NCBI RefSeq assembly: GCF_002575655.3
Contig: NC_053039.3
Coordinates: 371,915,633-371,979,632 of the forward strand
Length of the DNA stretch: 64,000 nucleotides
DNA from: Aegilops tauschii subsp. strangulata
Lineage: Eukaryota; Streptophyta; Magnoliopsida; Poales; Poaceae
Direction of reading: 5' to 3'
Part shown: positions 11,164-22,614 of the stretch, one piece after another
Layout of the letters: each line of letters starts with the position of its first letter
How positions within the stretch are numbered: the first letter of the stretch is position 1
Translations under genes and position numbers: made by a program
The notes under the pieces: model-generated
Databases searched by the model: none
What the model was told of the DNA's origin: nothing
The model's input: only the letters and a program-made list of their open reading frames with translations

Positions 11164-12391
11164 AATAGTGTATGCTATATTTTTGTTATAAAAGTACTAA
11201 ATTAAAAATATTTACTACAATAATTTAAATGTGTATTTCTAAAAGTAGAGGGAAAAATGTGCATGTGTGTGCTCCTTTGTGCGTGGCGAGGAGGGGGATA
11301 GCTACGTCGCTCATTCGACCTGCCCCATGTACAGGGGGTGCTGTGAGTGATGCTCTCCTCGCACTCGTTACAAGCGAGGCATAGCCGCCCCCTTTGGGGG
11401 AAGAGGGTGTGAGTGAGCAGCCGCATAGGATCATTATCTTCTCCCCCCTTTGCTCCCAGTCGCCCAACAGTTTAAGTCAAACACGAGATATTATTGCCGC
11501 CCACAATGTCGTGGAAGTGGACGCACGGAGTGCACGACCACGAGACCGGTTCCTCCACGGGGCGGTGTCGCGCGACAACCTTCACCGTGATGCCACCGGG
11601 GTCTGTGCCGCCTATGCGCGTCCGTGTGTGCGTGCCCGTTCATCGGTGGCAACACTACTCGGAGCTTGCCACCTCGTGCCTTGACCGGACGTGCACCAAC
11701 CAAACGGCCGACATCTGAACCCGGATACAGTTCCAGTGCCAGCGGTTCCAGCCTTCGCCCGCGCGTGGGAGGCAGTGATCTGTTGCCGTCGCGCTCAGCT
11801 GGCGCACGAGCTCCACCGTGACCCCACGTTCGCGCTGGTCTCGACACACTGGGACACTTGGTTCATGGACAAGCACGACCAACGTCGTCGGTCCTGTTTT
11901 TTCGCTTGTGCACCAGTGCCCTCGCGTATGCGCTCTCCAACGCCATAGTCTGCGGTGAAGGAGGAGGGTGAGGTCCTCAAGAAGGCCATCGAGGACCCCG
12001 AGCTGGCTGAGGTCGCCGAGTGGCCTAATTTGCAACTCGCGGAAACCCCCTGCCATCACAGCCGGAGTCGTGGCCACTCGCAAGGCTAGTGGGCCACGTG
12101 TGGGCGTGGATGTCCATGGTCCTTGGTATGCCGAAGCATTAGGAGGCGCCTGCCACGCCAACGCGCCGTTGGCAGGACTAGCACCGTTGCCATATCCATG
12201 GCTAGCCCCGGTCTACTTCAACCTAGTGGACGAGAACAATGACGAGGACAAATAGTTCTAGGGTTTACTTTATTTTTTACTTAACTTTTTTAGTATAATT
12301 AATGTAATTGACAAACTCTTGGTAGCTAATATATGTATTTTAAATGGAAATTCAGGAACTAAGATGAAATGTGCCCCACGCGCTCATGGCT
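11164..12391. other. Unassigned sequence with decayed coding-like patches
   Basis: 11164-11480 is AT-rich then mixed. 11490-12255 is GC-rich and gives short ORFs on both strands, none of which I recognise. The last + strand ORF (11968-12255) ends in an acidic VYFNLVDENNDEDK tail. Another frame just upstream reads as a helix-rich acidic patch (AIEDPELAEVAEWPNLQLAE). This pattern suggests a broken, frame-shifted gene fragment, perhaps carried by a DNA transposon, but no terminal repeats or start could be fixed. It continues across the Copia insertion into 20929 onward. Confidence 0.35.
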
Positions 12392-12396
12392 AGACG

Positions 12397-14115
12397 TGTT
12401 GGGGAACGTAGTAATTTCAAAAAAATTCCTACGCACACGCAAGATCATGGTGATGCATAGCAACGAGAGGGGAGAGTGTTGTCCACGTACCCTCGTAGAC
12501 CGACAGCGGAAGCGTTATCACAACGCGGTTGATGTAGTCGTACGTCTTCACGATCCGACCGATCAAGTACCGAACGTACGGCACCTCCGAGTTCTACACA
12601 CGTTCAGCTCGATGACGTCCCTCGAACTCCGATCCAGCCGAGTGTTGAGGGAGAGTTTCGTCAGCACGACGGCGTGGTGACGATGATGATGTTCCACCGA
12701 CGCAAGGCTTCGCCTAAGCTCCGCAACGGTATTATCGAGGTGTAATATGGTGGAGGGGGCACCGCACACGGCTAAGAGATCTCAAGGATCAATTGTTGTG
12801 TCTCTGGGGTGCCCCCTGCCCCCGTATATAAAGGAGCAAGGAGGAGAGGGCCGGCCAAGGGGAGGTGGCGCGCCCAAGGGGGGAGTCCTACTCCCACCGG
12901 GAGTAGGACTCCTCCTTTCCTTGTGGGAGTAGGAGAAGGGAAGGGGGAAGGAGAAAGAAGGAAGGGGGCGCCCCCCCTCCCTAGTCCAATTCGGACTAGC
13001 CCATGGGGAGGGGTGCGGCCACCCTTTGGGGCCTTTTTCTCCTTTCCCGTATGGCCCATTAAGGCCCAATACGAATTCCCGTAACTCTCCGGTACTCCGA
13101 AAAATACCCGAATCATTCGGAACCTTTCCGAAGTCCGAATATAGTCGTCCAATATATCGATCTTTACGTCTCGGCCATTTCGAGACTCCTCGTCATGTCC
13201 CCGATCTCATCCGGGACTCCGAACTCCTTCGGTACATCAACATACATAAACTCATAATAAAACTGTCATCGTAACGTTAAGCGTGCGGACCCTACGGGTT
13301 CGAGAACTATGTAGACATGACCGAGACACGTCTCCGGTCAATAACCAATAGCGGGACCTGGATGCCCATATTGGCTCCCACATATTCTACGAAGATCTTT
13401 ATCGGTCAGACCGCATAACAACATACGTTGTTTCCTTTGTCACCGGTATGTTACTTGCCCGAGATTTGATCGTCGGTATCTCGATACCTAGTTCAATCTC
13501 GTTACCGGCAAGTCTCTTTACTCGTTCCGTAACACATCATCCCGCAACTAACTCATTAGTCACAATGCTTGCAAGGCTTATAGTGATGTGCATTACCGAG
13601 TGGGCCCAGAGATACCTCTCCGACAATTGGAGTGACAAATCCTAATCTCGAAATACGCCAACCCAACAAGTACCTTTGGAGACACCTGTAGAGCACCTTT
13701 ATAATCACCCATTTACGTTGTGACGTTTGGTAGCACACAAAGTGTTCCTCCGGTAAACGGGAGTTGCATAATCTCATAGTCATAGGAACATGTATAAGTC
13801 ATGAAGAAAGCAATAGCAACATACTAAACGATCGAGTGCTAAGCTAACGGAATGGGTCAAGTCAATCACGTCATTATCCTAATGAGGTGATCCCGTTAAT
13901 CAAATGACAACTCATGTCTATGGCTAGGAAACATAACCATCTTTGATTAACGAGCTAATCAAGTAGAGGCATACTAGTGACACTCTGTTTGTCTATGTAT
14001 TCACACATGTATTATGTTTCCGGTTAATACAATTCTAGCATGAATAATAAACATTTATCATGATATAAGAAAATATATAATACTTTATTATTGCCTCTAG
14101 GGCATATTTCCTTCA
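12397..14115 (-). repeat. 3' LTR of the minus-strand Copia element
   Basis: 1719 bp. On the + strand it begins tgttggggaacgtag and ends ggcatatttccttca; element orientation is the reverse complement. It contains a TATA-like box (around 12824-12832) next to a GC-rich region of C/G homopolymers where most indels relative to the partner LTR lie. Several ORFs of 60-126 codons predicted here occur identically in the partner LTR and are not genes. Confidence 0.93.
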
Positions 14116-14130
14116 GTCTCCCACTTGCAC

Positions 14131-14290
14131 TAGAATCAATAATCTAGTTCACATCGCCATGTGATTTAACATGAATAGTTCACATCACCATATGATTAAC
14201 ACCCATAGTTCACATCTTTATGTGACCATCACCCAAAGGGTTTACTAGAGTCAGTAATCTAGTTCACATCGCTATGTGATTAACACCCAA
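14131..14290 (-). repeat. Duplicated segment next to the polypurine tract
   Basis: The block containing agttcacatc (reverse: gatgtgaact) is present four times, at 14146, 14177, 14207 and 14261. The longer unit reading tagaNtcaNtaatctagtt occurs at 14131 and again at about 14246. In the related element at 46390 the corresponding stretch before the polypurine tract is present once without this array, so it is a local expansion in this subfamily. Confidence 0.75.
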
Positions 14291-14439
14291 AGAGTACTAA
14301 GGTGTGATCATGTTTTGCTTGTGATATCATTTTAGTCAACGGGTCTGTCACATTCAGATCCGTAAGTATTTTACAAATTTCTATGTCTACAATGCTCTGC
14401 ATGGAGCTACTCTAGCTAATTGCTCCCACTTTCAATATG

Positions 14440-17400
14440 TATCTAGACCAAGACTTAGAGTCATCTAGATTAGTGTCAAAACTTGCATCGACGTAACCTT
14501 TTATGACGAGCCTTTTGTCACTTCCATAATCGAGAAACATATCCTTATTCCAGTAAAGATAATTTTGACCGTTGTCCAGTGATCTACTCCTAGATCACTA
14601 TTGTACTCCCTTGCCAAAATCAGTGTAGGGTATACAATAGATCTGGTACACAGCATGGCATACTTTATAGAACCTATGGCCGAGGCATAGGGAATGACTT
14701 TCATTCTTTTTCTATCTTCTGCCGTGGTCGGGTTTTGAGTCTTACTCAATTTCACACCTTGTAACACAGGCAAGAAACTCTTTCTTTGACTGTTCTATTT
14801 TGAACCACTTCAAAATCTTGTTAAGGTATGTACTCATTAAAAAAACTTATCAAGCGTCTTGATCTATCTCTATAGATCTTGATGCTCAATATGTAAGCAG
14901 CTTCACCGAGGTCTTTCTTTGAAAAACTCCTTTATGCTTTGCAGAATAATTCTACATTATTTCCGATCAACAATATGTCACTTACATATACTTATCAGAA
15001 ATGTTGTAGTGCTCTCACTCACTTTCTTGTAAATACAGGCTTCACCGCAAGTCTGTATAAAACTATATCCTTTGATCAACTTATCAAAGCGTATATTCCT
15101 ACTCCGAGATGCTTGCACCAGTCCATAGATGGATCGCTGGAGCTTGCATATTTTGTTAGCACCTTTAGGATTGACAAAACCTTCTGGTTGCATCATATAC
15201 AACTCTTCTTTAATAAATCCATTAAGGAATGCAGTTTTGTTTATCCATTTGCCAGATTTCATAAAATGCGACAATTGCTAACATGGTTCAGACAGAGTTA
15301 AGCATAGATACGAGTGAGAAACTCTCATCGTAGTCAACCCCTTGAACTTGTCGAAAACCTTTTTGCGACAATTCTAGCTTTGTAGATAGTGATACTACTA
15401 TCAGCGTCCGTCTTCCTCTTGACGATCCATTTATTCTCAATTGCTTGCCGATCATCGGGCAAGTCAACCAAAGTCCACACTTTGTTCTCATACATGGATC
15501 TCATGTCAGATTTCATGGCCTCAAGCCATTTTGCGGAATCTGGGCTCACCATCGCTTCTTCATAGTTCGTAGGTTTGTCATGGTCTAGTAACATAACCTC
15601 CAGAACAGGATTACCGTACCACTCTGGTGCGGATCTTACTCTGGTTGACCTACAAGGTTTAGTAACAACTTGATCTGAAGTTTCATGATCATCATCATTA
15701 ACTTCCTCACTCATTGGTATAGACGTCACAGGAACCGTTTCTTGTGATGAACTACTTTTCAATAAGGGAGCAGGTACAGTTACCTTATCAAGTTCTACTT
15801 TCCTCCCACTCACTTCTTTCGAGAGAAACTCCTTCTCTAGAAAGGATCCATACTAAGCAACGAGTGTCTTGCCTTCGGAACTGTGATAGAAGGTGTACCC
15901 AACTGTCTCCTTTGGGTATCCTATGAAGACACATTTCTCCGATTTGGGTTTGAGCTTATCAGGATGAAACTTTTTCACATAAGCATCGCAACCCCAAACT
16001 TTAAGAAACGACAACTTTGGTTTCTTGCCAAACCACAGTTCATAAGGCGTCGTCTCAACGGATTTTGATGGTGCCCTATTTAACGTGAATGTAGTTGTCT
16101 CTAATGCATAACCCCAAAATGATAGTGATAGATCGGTAAGAGACATCATATATTGCACAATATCTAATAAAGTACGGTTACGATGTTCGGACACACCATT
16201 ACACTGTGGTGTTCCAGGTGGCGTGAGTAGTGAAACAATTTCACATTGTTTTAACTGAAGGCCAAACTCGTAACTCAAATACTCTTCTCCACGATCAGAT
16301 CGTAGAAACTTTATTTTCTTGTTACGATGATTTTCCGCTTTACTCTGAAATTATATGAACTTTTCAAATGTTTCAGACTTCTGTTTCATTAAGTAGATAT
16401 ACCCATATCTGCTCAAATCATCTGTGAAGGTCAGAAAATAATGATACCTGCTACGAGCCTCAATATTCATCAGACCACATACATCTGTATGTATGATTTC
16501 TAACAAATCTGTTGCTCTCTCCATAGTTTCGGAGAACGGCGTTTTAGTCATCTTGCCCATGAGGCACGGTTCGCAAGCATCAAGTGATTCATAATCAAGT
16601 GATTCCAAAAACCCATCAGTATGGAGTTTCTTCATGCGCTTTACACCAATATGACCTAAACGACAGTGCCACAAATAAGTTGCACTATCATTATTAACTT
16701 TGCATCTTTTGGCTTCAATATTATGAATATGTGTATCACTACGATCGAGATCCAACAAACCATTTTCGTTGGTGTGTATGACCATAGAAGGTTTTATTCA
16801 TGTAAACAGAACAACAATTGTTCTCTAATTTAAATGAATAACCGTGTTGCAATAAACATGATCAAATCATGCTCAACGCAAACACCAAATAACACTTATT
16901 TATTTTCAACACTAATCCTGAAAGTACAGGGAGTGTGCGATGATGATCATATCAATCTTGGAACTACTTCCAACACACATCGTCACCTCACCTTTTACTA
17001 GTCTCTGTTTATTTTGCAACTCCCGTTTTCGAGTTACTACTCTTTAGCAACTGAACCAGTATCAATTACCGAGGGGTTGCTATAAACACTAGTAAAGTAC
17101 ACATCAATAATCTGTATATCAAATATACCTTTGTTCACTTTGCCATCCTTCTTATCCACCAAATAGTTGGGGTAGTTCCGCTTCCAGTGACCAGTCCCTT
17201 TGCAGTAGAAGCACTTAGTCTCAGGCTTAGGTACAGACTTGGGCTTCTTCACTTGAGTAGCAACTTGCTTGCCGTTCTTTTGAAGTTCCCCTTCTATCCC
17301 TTTGCCCTTTTCTTGAAACTAGTGGTCTTGTTAACCATCAACACTTGATGCTCTTTCTTGATTTCTACCTTCGTCGATTTCAGCATCACGAAGAGCTTGG

Positions 17401-17935
17401 GAATTACTTTCGTCATCCCTTGCATATTATAGTTCATCACGAAGTTCTACTAACTTGGTGATGGTGACTAGAGAATTCTGTCAATCACTATTTTATCTGG
17501 AAGATTAACTCCCACTTGATTCAAGCGATTGTAGTACCCAGACAATCTGAGCACATGCTCACTAGTTGAGCGATTCTCCTCCATCTTTTAGCTATAGAAC
17601 TTGTTGGAGACTTCATATCTCTCAACTCGGGTATTTGCTTGAAATATTAACTTCAACTCCTGGAACATCTCATATGGTCCATGACGTTCAAAATGTCTTT
17701 GAAGTCCCGATTCTAAGCCGTTAAGCATGGTGCACTAAACTATCAAGTAGTCATCATATTGAGCTAGCCAAACGTTCATAACGTCTGCATCTGCTCCTGC
17801 AATAGGTCTGTCACCTAGCGGTGCATCAAGGACATAATTTTTCTGTGCAGCAATGAGGATAATCCTCAGATCACGGATCCAATCCGCATCTTTGCTACTA
17901 ACATCTTTCAACATAATTTTTCTCTAGGAACATAT
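14440..17935 (-). pseudogene. Degenerate gag-pol of the minus-strand Copia element
   Basis: Fragments of one Copia polyprotein in several frames: gag remnants (about 17935-17290), zinc knuckle with one Cys changed to Tyr (CFYCKGTGHWKRNY, about 17210-17165), protease VIDTGS near 17060, GAG-pre-integrase (YLWHCRLGHIGVKRMKKLH, 16785-16560), integrase core (TDVCG, then GVSEHRNRTLLD at 16278-15853), hinge and RT start (15813-15288; the motif KGFRQVQGVDYDESFS is intact) and RT middle (15274-14978). The RNase H half is largely missing: the 14773-14440 piece reads into non-homologous sequence soon after the VDASFD position. There are many stops and frameshifts, so no protein is made. It encodes the same product as 49167-53146. 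Confidence 0.88.
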
Positions 17936-19189
17936 CAAAAATAAACACAGGGAAGCAACAACGCGAGCTATTGATCTACAACATAATTTGCAAAATACTA
18001 TCAGGACTAAGTTCATGATAAATTTAAGTTCAATTAATCATATTACTTAAGAACTCCCACTTAGATAGACATCCCTCTAATCCTCTAAGTGATCACGTGA
18101 TCCATATCAACTAAACCATGCCCGATCATCACGTGAGATGGAGTAGTTTCAATGGTGAACATCACTATGTTGATCATATCTACTATATGATTCACACTCG
18201 ACCTTTCGGTCTCCGTGTTCCGAGGCCATATCTGTTATATGCTAGGCTCGTCAAGTTTAACCTGAGTATTCCGCGTGTGCAACTGTTTTGCACCCGTTGT
18301 ATTTGAACGTAGAACCTATCACACCCGATCATCACGTGGTGTCTCAGCACGAAGAACTTTCGCAACGGTGCATACTCAGGGAGAACACTTATACTTTGAT
18401 AATTTAGTGAAGGATCATCTTATAATGCTACCGTCAAACAAAGCAAGATAAGATGCATAAAGGATTAACATCACATGCAAATATAAGTGATATGATATGG
18501 CCATCATCATCTTGTGCTTGTGATCTCCATCTCCGAAGCACCGTCATGATCACCATCATCACCGGCGCGACACCTTGATCTCCATCGTAGCATCGTTGTC
18601 GTCTTGTCAATCTTATGCTTCTACGACTATCGCTACCGCTTAGTGATAAAGTAAAGCATTACATGGCGATTGCATTGCATACAATAAAACGACAACCATA
18701 TGGCTCCTGCCAGTTGCCGATAACTCGGTTACAAAACATGATCATCTCATACAACAAATTATATCACATCATGTCTTGACCATATCACATCACAACATGC
18801 CCTGCAAAAACAAGTTAGACGTCCTCTACTTTGTTGTTGCAAGTTTTACGTGGCTGCTACGGACTTAGCAAGAACCGTTCTTACCTACGCATCAAAACCA
18901 CAACGATAGTTTGTCAAGTTGGTGCTGTTTTAACCTTCGCAAGGACCGGGCGTAGCCACACTCGGTTCAACTAAAGTGAGAGAGACAGACACCCGCCAGT
19001 CACCTTTAAGCAACGAGTGCTCGCAACGGTGAAACCAGTCTCGCGTAAGCGTACGCGTAATGTCGGTCCGGGCCGCTTCATCTCACAATACCGCTGAACC
19101 AAAGTATGACATGCTGGTAAGCAGTATGACTTATATCGCCCACAACTCACTTGTGTTCTACTCGTGCATAGCATCAACGCATAAAACCA
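17936..19189 (-). other. Untranslated leader of the minus-strand Copia element
   Basis: This lies between gag and the primer binding site. It aligns by eye with the leader of the second copy (48099-49166), including matching words around ctcggaacaccgagaccgaa and gaccatatcacatcacaac. ORFs at 18118-18306 and 18971-19270 have no recognisable content. Expected to hold packaging and dimerisation signals, but none can be pinpointed. Confidence 0.6.
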
Positions 19190-19202
19190 GGCTCGGATGC
19201 CA
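19190..19202 (-). other. Primer binding site (initiator Met tRNA type)
   Basis: On the minus strand one base after the 5' LTR the sequence reads tggcatccgagcc, close to the complement of the 3' end of plant initiator tRNA-Met (tggtatcagagcc). This is where minus-strand DNA synthesis would be primed. The same two-base variant is present in the second copy (48086). Confidence 0.8.
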
Positions 19203-19203
19203 C

Positions 19204-20923
19204 TGTTGGGGAACGTAGTAATTTCAAAAAAATTCCTACGCACACGCAAGATCATGGTGATGCATAGCAACGAGAGGGGAGAGTGTTGTCCACGTACCCT
19301 CGTAGACCGACAGTGGAAGCGTTATCACAACGCGGTTGATGTAGTCGTACGTCTTCACGATCCGACCGATCAAGTACCGAACGTACGGCACCTCCGAGTT
19401 CTACACACGTTCAGCTCGATGACGTCCCTCGAACTCCGATCCAGCCGAGTGTTGAGGGAGAGTTTCGTCAGCATGACGGCGTGGTGACGATGATGATGTT
19501 CCACCGACGCAGGGCTTCGCCTAAGCTCCGCAACGGTATTATCGAGGTGTAATATGGTGGAGGGGGGCACCGCACACGGCTAAGAGATCTCAAGGATCAA
19601 TTGTTGTGTCTCTGGGGTGCCCCCCTGCCCCGTATATAAAGGAGCAAGGAGGAGAGGGCCGGCCAAGGGGAGGTGGCGCGCCCAAGGGGGGAGTCCTACT
19701 CCCACCGGGAGTAGGACTCCTCCTTTCCTCGTGGGAGTAGGAGAAGGGAAGGGGGAAGGAGAAAGAAGGAAGGGGCGCCCCCCCCTCCCTAGTCCAATTC
19801 GGACTAGCCCATGGGGAGGGGTGCGGCCACCCTTTGGGGCCTTTTTCTCCTTTCCCGTATGGCCCATTAAGGCCCAATACGAATTCCCGTAACTCTCCGG
19901 TACTCCGAAAAATACCCGAATCACTCGGAACCTTTCCGAAGTTCGAATATAGTCGTCCAATATATCGATCTTTACGTCTCGGCCATTTCGAGACTCCTCG
20001 TCATGTCCCTGATCTCATCCGGGACTCCGAACTCCTTCGGTACATCAACATACATAAACTCATAATAAAACTGTCATCGTAACGTTAAGCGTGCGGACCC
20101 TACGGGTTCGAGAACTATGTAGACATGACCGAGACACGTCTCCGGTCAATAACCAATAGCGGGACCTGGATGCCCATATTGGCTCCCACATATTCTACGA
20201 AGATCTTTATCGGTCAGACCGCATAACAACATACGTTGTTTCCTTTGTCACCGGTATGTTACTTGCCCGAGATTTGATCGTCGGTATCTCGATACCTAGT
20301 TCAATCTCGTTACCGGCAAGTCTCTTTACTCGTTCCGTAACACATCATCCCGCAACTAACTCATTAGTCACAATGCTTGCAAGGCTTATAGTGATGTGCA
20401 TTACCGAGTGGGCCCAGAGATACCTCTCCGACAATTGGAGTGACAAATCCTAATCTCGAAATACGCCAACCCAACAAGTACCTTTGGAGACACCTGTAGA
20501 GCACCTTTATAATCACCCATTTACGTTGTGACGTTTGGTAGCACACAAAGTGTTCCTCCGGTAAACGGGAGTTGCATAATCTCATAGTCATAGGAACATG
20601 TATAAGTCATGAAGAAAGCAATAGCAACATACTAAACGATCGAGTGCTAAGCTAACGGAATGGGTCAAGTCAATCACGTCATTATCCTAATGAGGTGATC
20701 CCGTTAATCAAATGACAACTCATGTCTATGGCTAGGAAACATAACCATCTTTGATTAACGAGCTAGTCAAGTAGAGGCATACTAGTGACACTCTGTTTGT
20801 CTATGTATTCACACATGTATTATGTTTCCGGTCAATACAATTCTAGCATGAATAATAAACATTTATCATGATATAAGGAAATATATAATACTTTATTATT
20901 GTCTCTAGGGCATATTTCCTTCA
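19204..20923 (-). repeat. 5' LTR of the minus-strand Copia element
   Basis: 1720 bp, almost identical to 12397-14115. It is the promoter-bearing copy in element orientation. It ends at 20923 (ttccttca) immediately before the target duplication agacg at 20924-20928. Confidence 0.93.
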
Positions 20924-20928
20924 AGACG

Positions 20929-22336
20929 GGCACGAGCGGACTTTCGGTGTCAGCTTGGCCACCCAAACGGACAAAAAAGAGACAATTTTTCTATCCGTTT
21001 GGGTTGGTCCGTTGGAGTGGCCTGAAAGAAATTTAAAAATCTGAAAACATACACATAAAAGCACCTATTTAAACATTATTCTAACAACGAAGCAACATTT
21101 TTTAATTTCTCGTTTGAAATTACATGAAGTTTTTCTTTAAATGACTCGAGTACTTGTTTTAAATCGATTGGACATTTTTAATATTCTAACTACATGAACA
21201 TCCGTTAGAAATGCGTCGACCAACTTTTTTATTACATGAACATTTTTTAATAATGTGTCAAACACATTTACCAGTTATATGAACATTTTTAATACATGAA
21301 AAATTTCCTAATTACATGAACATTTTTGTTAAACTGCACTGAACACTTTTTTATTTACATGAAGATTTTCTTTAAAATGTGTCAAACGCATTTATAATTT
21401 CATTGATATTTTTAATAGGTGGTCATTTTTATAATGACATGGGCATTATTCAAAATGTGTCAAACACCTTTTAAATTAGATAACCACTTTTTTAAAAAAC
21501 GTGTCCAATCTTTTTGATTATCTGATTTTTTTAAAAAATACATAAGTACACGAGTTTTTTTAAGTACGTACAAATATTTTCTAAATACACTATTAATACT
21601 TTTCAAACACACAATGGACATTTATTGGATAAACCATGAACAGTTTCTTAAATCTTCCTGGTGTGAAAATAACCTTGAGTCAGACTAATAATTTAAAGTC
21701 TTTCAAAGAAGTAGCCACCATTTTTTGCAATAGTCCTGTAGACCACGTTACACAAGCTAATCAACCAAAATTGGTTATTTTTTCTAAAGAGTTAACCTTC
21801 GGAATTATCACGATAGGAATAATACACGTAACCTCTTGCAAAACCTCCTCTACCGAATTTTTCCCTAACATGGACCAAAATCTCTTAGAAAAAAGCATGG
21901 AGTCCATCCAACCTTGGGGCTTTTAAATCACTTATATAAAAAGGAGCCTTCCAAACATCTTCCCTCCCTCTCTCAGGCAACATGCATGCATAATTAAAAT
22001 ATCTTGTTCGTATAAACATTTCTTCTACTTGCTACTCTATATGTATAGCGACTCGGGTCTCTCTGGTTCATAGGATTGGTTTATCATAGGATCAGGAAAC
22101 TTATAAGAATTTAGATGAGATATATCTCATATCCTATTATTGGATTAGGAAAAGCGATGTCATTTGGTTCACATTATAGGAATTTTTCGAGTCTAGACTT
22201 ATGTTTATTTTCTTTGAAATGTGGAGAATAGGAACCAATCGTATGTAGGAATAGGAATTCATTCTTATGAACCAAAGGATCTAAAGAAAAAATTCATAAA
22301 AAATCCTATCCTATGAATTCCTCTAGTTTGGAGGCC
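20929..22336. other. AT-rich degenerate repeats and MITE-like sequence
   Basis: 20940-21020 has a small inverted repeat (ccaaacgga / tccgtttgg). 21040-21640 is AT-rich with a loosely repeated phrase (acatgaacattttt, aatgtgtcaaacac), about 50 bp per unit. 21640-21920 gives one 96-codon ORF without recognisable content. 22050-22336 begins tggttcataggattgg and ends with the near-inverse aatcctatcctatgaattcc, with many cataggat-like words, and may be a MITE of about 280 bp whose ends I cannot fix. No gene is supported. Confidence 0.4.
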
Positions 22337-22614
22337 TTAGAGCATCTCTAGCGGATCCCGTAAAAGTTCGTCGAGGCTCGTTTTTTCGACAATATTACGG
22401 GACAGGCGAAATTGATGGCCCGAACAAGTCTGCTAAAACCGGCCCAGTCCGTAAACCTCCCTCCAATCCGCTATATATGCCGGCGCCGAGGCTTTTTAGG
22501 CCATCCGTCCGCCTTTTCCCCATCCCTCTCCGCCGCTTTCCTTCAACTCCGGCGTGATATTGATTGAGATCAGGTAGCGTTTGCAGCGAGGTTTTCCACT
22601 TGAAGCGAGCGGAG

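Larger units (their letters stand above)
12397..20923 (-). mobile_element. Complete Copia LTR retrotransposon, minus orientation (TSD agacg)
   Basis: Full-length 8.5-kb element of the same family as 46390-54880, related to BARE/Angela/WIS-type Triticeae Copia elements. LTRs at 12397-14115 and 19204-20923 end TG...CA. A perfect 5-bp duplication, agacg, flanks it (12392-12396 and 20924-20928). Read on the minus strand: 5' LTR, initiator-Met primer binding site at 19202-19190, leader, broken gag-pol (17935-14440), polypurine tract tgcaagtgggagac (14129-14116), 3' LTR. By hand the LTRs differ by about 11 substitutions, all transitions, plus a few homopolymer indels: about 0.6%, or roughly 0.25 million years at the commonly used grass LTR rate of 1.3e-8. 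The coding region is far more decayed than that, see findings. Confidence 0.95.

Noticed and set aside
12747..13152. Overlapping Pro/Gly-rich ORFs on both strands, repeated at 19555-19960
   Set aside because: They lie in the Copia LTR promoter region, occur in both LTRs and differ between them by frame-breaking homopolymer indels.
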